Source: Peptococcus simiae
Lineage (GTDB): Bacteria > Bacillota > Peptococcia > Peptococcales > Peptococcaceae
NCBI RefSeq assembly: GCF_046097595.1
Contig: NZ_JBJUVG010000009.1
Coordinates: 1-64,000, forward strand
Length of the DNA: 64,000 nucleotides
Direction of reading: 5' to 3'
The notes beneath the pieces were generated by a model. It saw only the letters and a list, made by a program, of their open reading frames with translations. It had not been told where the DNA came from and ran no database searches. Shown here in pieces: positions 58,952 to 64,000 of the stretch. The translations under genes were made by a program, and so were the position numbers. Numbering within the stretch: the stretch's first letter is position 1; the number at the start of each line of letters is the position of its first letter.

Positions 58952-60454
58952 ATGACCCATATGCTAAAGAATAAGTTTCACCCCTGTATCGCTATCCTTT
59001 TGTCCCTGGTCCTCCTGGCCCTGCCCCTATCGGCCTGGGCTGCAGAGGTGCCGGACAGCGCCAGCCAGCCAGAAGCCACCAGTTCTATCCCGGCCGAGCC
59101 GGCCGGCAAGGCCATCAACAAGACCCTCTTTTTAGCTGAAAATACCCTGACGGTCAGCGATGCGGTCAAGGGCAACGCCTTCCTGGCCGGGGAAACGGTT
59201 ACCTTTTCCGGTGATGTCAGCGGCAGTGTCTTTGCCGCCGGTAACCGGGTCATCATTGACGGGGTCGTCAAGGGCAATGTCTTTGCTGCCGGTCGCAGCA
59301 TCCACCTGGGGCCGAATGCAGATATCCGTGGGGATATCTTCCTCTCCGGGCAGAGCATTTCCGGATCGGAAACGGCCAAGGCCGCCCAGGACGTCCGCCT
59401 GGCCGCCTCAGATATCAGCTGGGCCAGCCCGGTCGGTCGTGAATTTTATGCCGGCGGCCAGACCATCAACTTAAATACAACCGTCAAGGGCAATGCTGAA
59501 GCCCAAGGGGACCAGGTCAAGCTGGACGCCGGGGCTGGCATTGATGGGAACTTCACCTATGCCGGGACCTTAACCAAGGACCCCGGCGCCAAGATTAAAG
59601 GAGATACCATCCAGCTCCAGACCCAGCAGAAGGAAGATAATAAGGGCCTCGCCCTCTTCTTTGCCGGTCTGGAACTCTGCCTGGCAGCCTTTGGCTTCTG
59701 GCTCCTGATCCGCCTGGGCGCCCGGTCTGCCTGGCCCCGGGTCATGGCCCCCTTCTTCCGGCGGCCTGGGAAGAGCCTGGTCCTGGGCTTCGTCCTCTTA
59801 ATTGCCATCCCCCTCTTGACCCTCTTCTTCTTGCTGACCATCAAGGGGATCCCCCTGGCCTTTGCTCTGGGGTCCATGTATAGCGTGGCTTACGCCCTCC
59901 CGCCCCTGGTCCTAGGCCTGGTCATTGCCGGCCTCTTAAGCCAGCGCAAGGGCTGCCAATATACGTCCCGGCCCCTGGTCATGGCCCTGCTAATTATTGT
60001 CCTGGCCGTTGCCCAGACCCTAGTTGCCAGCCTGCCCGGTATTGGCGGCCTCATTATTGGCTTTGTCGGCCTGGCCAGTCTCTGGCTCTTCTGGGCCGTC
60101 ATCGCCGGGTGCTTTATTGCCACCAATGATGCTGATGACGCCGCTGAAGACCAGGCTGACCTGGAGGCCCTCCAGGCGGAAGAAACGGCAGAAGCCACTG
60201 CCAAGGAAGAGGCCACCCGGGTCACCCCGGTGGCGGTCCCGGTCCAAGACCCGGCCCTGGCCGCTGACGAAACCCGCCAGGGACCTGCCCTCTCTGCAGA
60301 AGGGCAGGACGCCCACGACAAGGATGCCACCCTGGTCCATCCTCGCATCACCGATGATATGGTGGTCCGCCGGTCGGCCAATCCGGCCCAGGCCATGGAC
60401 CCGAAAAACCCCCTGGCCGGCGACAATTCGCCCCATGGCCAGAAAGACGAATAA
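58952..60454 (+). CDS. Secreted bactofilin-like polytopic membrane protein
   Basis: 500 aa from the ATG behind AAGGAG (a frame open 24 codons earlier is unlikely). Signal peptide (HPCIAILLSLVLLALPLSAWAAE), then about 160 residues of short beta-helix-like repeats typical of polymer-forming bactofilin domains (VTFSGDVSGSVFAAGNRVII, DGVVKGNVFAAGRSIHLG), then five or so membrane segments (about residues 225-395) and an acidic, Ala-rich cytoplasmic tail of roughly 110 residues. The repeats therefore sit outside the cell, unlike cytoplasmic bactofilins. Confidence 0.75.
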   Translation: MTHMLKNKFHPCIAILLSLVLLALPLSAWAAEVPDSASQPEATSSIPAEPAGKAINKTLFLAENTLTVSDAVKGNAFLAGETVTFSGDVSGSVFAAGNRVIIDGVVKGNVFAAGRSIHLGPNADIRGDIFLSGQSISGSETAKAAQDVRLAASDISWASPVGREFYAGGQTINLNTTVKGNAEAQGDQVKLDAGAGIDGNFTYAGTLTKDPGAKIKGDTIQLQTQQKEDNKGLALFFAGLELCLAAFGFWLLIRLGARSAWPRVMAPFFRRPGKSLVLGFVLLIAIPLLTLFFLLTIKGIPLAFALGSMYSVAYALPPLVLGLVIAGLLSQRKGCQYTSRPLVMALLIIVLAVAQTLVASLPGIGGLIIGFVGLASLWLFWAVIAGCFIATNDADDAAEDQADLEALQAEETAEATAKEEATRVTPVAVPVQDPALAADETRQGPALSAEGQDAHDKDATLVHPRITDDMVVRRSANPAQAMDPKNPLAGDNSPHGQKDE

Positions 60455-60471
60455 AAAATTCAACCGCATAT

Positions 60472-60508
60472 AAAAAGCAGGTCCGCCCAAAGGGCGGACC
60501 TGCTTTTT
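60472..60508. terminator. Bidirectional terminator between bactofilin-like and stalk-domain genes
   Basis: AAAAAGCAGGTCCGCCC pairs with GGGCGGACCTGCTTTTT around AAA. Confidence 0.9.
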
Positions 60509-60528
60509 GATCATCTGGAATAGGGACC

Positions 60529-61959
60529 TTACTTACTGAAGGCAACCCCCTGGGTGGCGCCATTGGCCTGGTAGAGGGGCTTGACTTTAAAGCCCAGGGC
60601 CTCGGCCACAAAGCGGACCGGGACCATGGTCCGGCCGGCTTGGTTGACATAGGGGGCCACGTCCATGTACTTTTGCTCGCCATTGACGGTGTAGGCCTTT
60701 TGGCCAATGGTCATGACCACCTTTTGCCCGGCCAGGCTGGTGGTGACGGTCCGGCCGGCGTGGTTATAGTCGACCTTGGCGTCAAAGGCCTGGGCCACAG
60801 CCCGGTAAGGGACATAGGTCCGGTCGTTGACCACCACCGGTACTGTATCCATGGTCTGAATCTGGTCACCATTAATGACCAGGTTATTGGACCCGATGGT
60901 CAGGCTCACGGCCCGTTCTTTTTCTGCAGCCGGGGCGGCGGTAAAGCTGAAGTCGGCAGTGCCGCTGACCAGCCGGTGGCCGGCATTATCGGATAAGACC
61001 AGCCGCCATTTGACATCTGCCGGGACCTCGCTTTTCAGGACCAGCTTGCCTTCGCCGCCCTGGCTCACCTGCTTGATGTCCACGGCATAGCCCAGGGCCT
61101 TGGCTTCATCCAGGAATTCAACCCGGACCACTGTAGGCTGCCAGTCTAGGTTGAGGGCCTTGCCGTCCTGGGTCAGGACAAAGGTCACTTCATTGTCCTT
61201 TCCGGCCGGCCCCTCGGTTTGCTTGGCCTGGAGGACGGTTCCCTCGGTTTTATTGGACCGGGTGACCGTAAAGCTGGCCGTCGCAGAAAGGCCCTGGCTG
61301 GTGGCTGTTACGATGATACTGGACCCCAGGGGGGCATTGCCGGCGACGACAAAGCTCCCGTCTTCCTTGAGGCTGTCTTCCACAACGGCGCCGGTGACGG
61401 TATAGGTCACATCGGTGACGGCCTGACGGTTACCGGCCCCATCGACCAGGGCCAGGGCCGGGGCTGCAACCGTATCCCCGGGGGCCACCTTGGCATTGGC
61501 ATACTTGACTTCCAGGCGGCTATCGGCCAAGCCGCCCGTTACCTTGATTTCCTTGCTGAGCTTGGCCTGGTTGCCCGGGGCCCCCTGGTAGCGGACCACA
61601 TACTTGGCCGCCTGGGCTGAAGGGGTCACCGGCAGGGTCAGGGCCTGGTAGACGGCCTGGTCGGCCAGGTCAATGGCCTGGCTTTCCCGGTCCAACCGCT
61701 TGCCCTGGCCGTCAAAGGCCTCGACCAGTAACTGGTCGCCGGCAGCCGGGCTATAATTGCGGTCAAACTGGACCTGGACCTGGCCGGCCTCCTTGGCCTT
61801 GAGGCTATCCGGGGTCACGGTCATCGTTTCCGGGGCCCAGGGCCCGTAGTTAACAGCCGTGGGCCGGGCCTGGACCGGGCCGGTGGTCAGGGGCAGGGAC
61901 CCACAGACCAGCCCGGCGCACAAGAGGCCGGCCAACCATTTATTTCGCTTACTGGACAT
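60529..61959 (-). CDS. Secreted stalk-domain protein (Cu-amine-oxidase N-terminal-like)
   Basis: 476 aa. Signal peptide (KWLAGLLCAGLVCGSLPLTT), several beta-sandwich-like regions of roughly 100 residues each, and at the C-terminus the copper amine oxidase N1 'stalk' domain: VNDRTYVPYRAVAQAFDAKV and GRTMVPVRFVAEALGFKV are the twin motifs. These domains act in cell-surface attachment or protein interaction; no enzyme activity is implied. AAGGAGG before the ATG. Related domain in the next but one gene. Confidence 0.8.
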   Translation of the reverse strand: MSSKRNKWLAGLLCAGLVCGSLPLTTGPVQARPTAVNYGPWAPETMTVTPDSLKAKEAGQVQVQFDRNYSPAAGDQLLVEAFDGQGKRLDRESQAIDLADQAVYQALTLPVTPSAQAAKYVVRYQGAPGNQAKLSKEIKVTGGLADSRLEVKYANAKVAPGDTVAAPALALVDGAGNRQAVTDVTYTVTGAVVEDSLKEDGSFVVAGNAPLGSSIIVTATSQGLSATASFTVTRSNKTEGTVLQAKQTEGPAGKDNEVTFVLTQDGKALNLDWQPTVVRVEFLDEAKALGYAVDIKQVSQGGEGKLVLKSEVPADVKWRLVLSDNAGHRLVSGTADFSFTAAPAAEKERAVSLTIGSNNLVINGDQIQTMDTVPVVVNDRTYVPYRAVAQAFDAKVDYNHAGRTVTTSLAGQKVVMTIGQKAYTVNGEQKYMDVAPYVNQAGRTMVPVRFVAEALGFKVKPLYQANGATQGVAFSK

Positions 61960-62001
61960 TGTATCCTCCTTTATAACGAATCGTGCAGAAACGGCCGGCC
62001 C

Positions 62002-63198
62002 TTAAAGGCGACCGGCAATGGCATCCAGGAAGGCTTCACTGGAGAGTTTTTCCTTCTTTTCCAGGCTAGACAGGAGGACCAGGTCCCCGGTCATTTCCCC
62101 AGCTTCAATGGTGTCCAGGGTCGCTTTTTCCAACCGGTCTGCAAAGGCCTGCAGGTCCTGGTTGCCATCTAGTTCGCCACGCTTGCGCAGGGCACCGGAC
62201 CAGGCAAAGATGGTGGCCACGCTGTTGGTGGATGTTTCTTCCCCCTTGAGGTGCTTGTAGTAGTGGCGTTGGACGGTGCCGTGGGCGGCTTCGTATTCAT
62301 AGTAGCCCTGGGGGGAGACCAGGACAGAGGTCATCATGGCCAGGCTGCCAAAGGCTGAGGCCACCAGGTCGCTCATGACGTCCCCATCATAGTTCTTGCA
62401 GGCCCAGATAAAGCCGCCTTCAGACCGGACCACCCGGGCCACGGCGTCATCGATGAGGGTGTAAAAATATTCAATGCCGGCGGCTTCAAAGTCGGTCTTA
62501 AATTCTTTTTCATAGACATCTGCGAAGATATCCTTAAAGCGGTGGTCGTAGACCTTAGAGATGGTATCCTTGGTGGAAAACCAGAGGTCCTGCTTGGTGT
62601 CCAGGGCATAGGTCATGCAGGCCCGGGCAAAGCTTTCGATGGAGGCATCCAGGTTGTGCATGCCCTGGCTGATCCCCGGCCCTTCAAAGCGGAAGACCTC
62701 CTTTTCCTCGGTCCGGCCATCATCATACTGGACGACCAGCTTGGCGGTTGCTGGCCCGTCAACGGCCAGCTCAACATTCCGGTAGAGGTCCCCGTAGGCA
62801 TGGCGGGCAACGGTAATGGGCGAGGTCCAATTACTGACATAAGGGGCAATCCCCTTAACCAGGATGGGGGCCCTGAAAACGGTCCCATCCAGGGCGGCCC
62901 GAATGGTGCCGTTGGGGCTCTTCCACATTTCTTTCAGGTCATACTCATCCATCCGGGCAGCATTGGGGGTGATGGTGGCGCACTTGACGCCAACCCCGTA
63001 CTTTTTAATGGCCGCAGCTGCCTCGTGGGTCACCTGGTCGTCCGTCTCATTCCGATGGGCCAGGCCCAGGTCATAGTAGTCGGTTTTCAGGTCCACGTGG
63101 GGGGTTATGAGCTTTTCTTTGATCCAGGCCCAAAGGATCCGGGTCATTTCATCCCCGTCCATTTCCACCAGGGGGGTCGTCATTTGAATTTTTGCCAT
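62002..63198 (-). CDS. icd: NADP-dependent isocitrate dehydrogenase
   Basis: 398 aa, homodimeric eukaryote-like type: PLVEMDGDEMTRILW, the substrate loop KSPNGTIRAALDGTVFR, YGDLYRNVE region, and the coenzyme site with GTVQRHYYKHLKG, which carries an Arg-His pair for the NADP phosphate. It makes 2-oxoglutarate and NADPH. The frame opens ten codons earlier, but GAGAGGA lies before the ATG of MAKIQMTTPLVEMDG. Monocistronic. Confidence 0.95.
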   Translation of the reverse strand: MAKIQMTTPLVEMDGDEMTRILWAWIKEKLITPHVDLKTDYYDLGLAHRNETDDQVTHEAAAAIKKYGVGVKCATITPNAARMDEYDLKEMWKSPNGTIRAALDGTVFRAPILVKGIAPYVSNWTSPITVARHAYGDLYRNVELAVDGPATAKLVVQYDDGRTEEKEVFRFEGPGISQGMHNLDASIESFARACMTYALDTKQDLWFSTKDTISKVYDHRFKDIFADVYEKEFKTDFEAAGIEYFYTLIDDAVARVVRSEGGFIWACKNYDGDVMSDLVASAFGSLAMMTSVLVSPQGYYEYEAAHGTVQRHYYKHLKGEETSTNSVATIFAWSGALRKRGELDGNQDLQAFADRLEKATLDTIEAGEMTGDLVLLSSLEKKEKLSSEAFLDAIAGRL

Positions 63199-63237
63199 GA
63201 AGGTCCTCTCTTTCCTTGCTTGTATCAATGGTCTCTA

Positions 63238-64000
63238 TTAACCGACCCGGCTTGGTGCCGGGTGACTGTCAGTGGGGTTGCTTGCCTGGACCCCTTCCTC
63301 AGGGGCGGCCGCCGCTGGGTCTCCGGGATCAGCAGCCGGGGTCGGCGTAGCTGGAGTCGTTTCAGACCCCTCTGCCGGGCTGGCGGTTTGGGCCGGGTCC
63401 GGTTTTTCCTGACCCTTAGCCTCGTCTTCCGCAGCCGGGGTGGTGATGAGCACCGTCGGCGGCTCAACCTGCCAGTCCACAGTAAAGCCCAGGGGCTTGG
63501 CCAGGTCCCGGAGCTTGATATAGCTCAGGTCATCAATGACAGCCCGGTCCAGCCGGTAGGCCTCTCCATCCACCCGGACGGTGATGGTGTTCATCAGGGC
63601 GCTCCGGTAGGGGAGGGAGGCGCTGGGGGCCTCGCCGGCCTTGCCCTTGGCGTAGGGGGTCCGCTTGAGGATGATTTCATTATGGGCGGCATCGTAGTCC
63701 ACCGAAAAGGCGGCCCCGGTCCCGGCTAAAACCTGGGCCAGGTCTCGCAACTTGTAATAATGGTTGTCCTTAATCAGATACCCTCTTAGGGGCACCGGCA
63801 AGCGGTTGACGTGGACATTGCCCAGCTGGTGGCTGGCCAGGGCGCGGCCGGCGCCGGTATCGGTGCCCAGCCAGGCCTCCAGGGTCGGGACCCCGGCGGC
63901 CTTCATCCGGCCGGCTGCTTCTTTACCGATGTAGCGGAAGTGCCAGGGCTCATACTGGTAGCCGGTAACGGCCTCCTGGCCCTTGGGAAAACGTAAAATA
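63238..64000 (-). CDS. VanY-type D-Ala-D-Ala carboxypeptidase with stalk domain (partial, 5' end off window)
   Basis: Continues beyond the right edge; 254 codons with the stop are visible. At the edge the frame reads ILRFPKGQEAVTGYQYEPWH then FRYIG, the C-terminal motif of VanY/DdcY metallo-carboxypeptidases (catalytic Glu and zinc His in EPWHFR). Then come two copper-amine-oxidase-like stalk motifs (NHYYKLRDLAQVLAGTGAAF and DDLSYIKLRDLAKPLGFTVD) and a Pro/Ala/Glu-rich disordered tail. An internal ATG at 63906 is not the start. Trims cell-wall stem peptides, probably outside the membrane. Confidence 0.85.
   Translation of the reverse strand, partial: ILRFPKGQEAVTGYQYEPWHFRYIGKEAAGRMKAAGVPTLEAWLGTDTGAGRALASHQLGNVHVNRLPVPLRGYLIKDNHYYKLRDLAQVLAGTGAAFSVDYDAAHNEIILKRTPYAKGKAGEAPSASLPYRSALMNTITVRVDGEAYRLDRAVIDDLSYIKLRDLAKPLGFTVDWQVEPPTVLITTPAAEDEAKGQEKPDPAQTASPAEGSETTPATPTPAADPGDPAAAAPEEGVQASNPTDSHPAPSRVG

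Noticed and set aside
1..64000. CRISPR array, insertion sequence, integrase or prophage genes
   Set aside because: No regular direct repeats and no transposase, integrase or phage structural gene were recognised.

Overview
The window looks like the chromosome of an anaerobic, low-oxygen-adapted member of the Firmicutes (class Clostridia in the broad sense) with a GC-rich genome. Support: a T-box leader, strong AGGAGG ribosome binding sites, LPXTG-type sorting signals with sortases, a split glycine decarboxylase, the dnaX-ybaB-recR and ywlC-ywlE-rpiB-ywlG clusters, hybrid-cluster protein, and the clostridial radical-SAM enzyme ScfB. The abundance of arylsulfate sulfotransferases is reminiscent of Peptococcus, known for desulfating steroid and bile-acid sulfates. 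The genus is a guess from context.

Layout. 0-4.4 kb: a gcvT-gcvH-gcvPA-gcvPB glycine cleavage operon (minus strand). 4.4-21.5 kb: an unusual accessory region with four arylsulfate sulfotransferase (ASST) genes, three DASS/SLC13-type anion permeases, one 14-TM MFS exporter, two LysR regulators and one CRP/FNR regulator; a ScfB radical-SAM maturase without a neighbouring SCIFF peptide lies inside it. None of the ASSTs has a signal peptide, so sulfate esters probably have to be imported. Parts of this region (about 11.8-14.7 and 17.4-21.5 kb) are visibly more AT-rich than the rest.

21.6-28.4 kb: tRNA-Leu(CAG), recR-ybaB-dnaX, then a class I aminotransferase behind a long structured leader, brnQ and pheA. 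28.6-39.3 kb: a sortase-assembled pilus locus: an Mga/RofA-like regulator on the plus strand, and on the minus strand a major pilin, class C sortase, minor pilin, second sortase and a giant two-VWA-domain surface protein. About 1.2 kb without a conventional gene separates the pilin from the next operon; it holds stem-loop-rich sequence, one 24-codon ORF behind a perfect Shine-Dalgarno, and a serine-type T-box.

40.5-64 kb: a SerA-like protein lacking the canonical catalytic residues plus serS; DUF523, SGNH and patatin-like proteins; hcp and a divergent CRP/FNR regulator sharing one perfect palindrome; the ywlC-ywlE-rpiB-ywlG operon; DUF3793 protein and flavodoxin; small stress/membrane proteins; a small alarmone synthetase joined to a two-component system; a secreted bactofilin-like membrane protein; stalk-domain proteins; icd; and a VanY-type carboxypeptidase that runs off the right edge.

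The most interesting candidate system is the repeated ASST-permease-regulator arrangement, each unit with its own regulatory signature. Coordinates were read by eye. Start codons were moved from the longest frame to the ATG/GTG/TTG best placed behind a ribosome binding site where the sequence allowed a decision.
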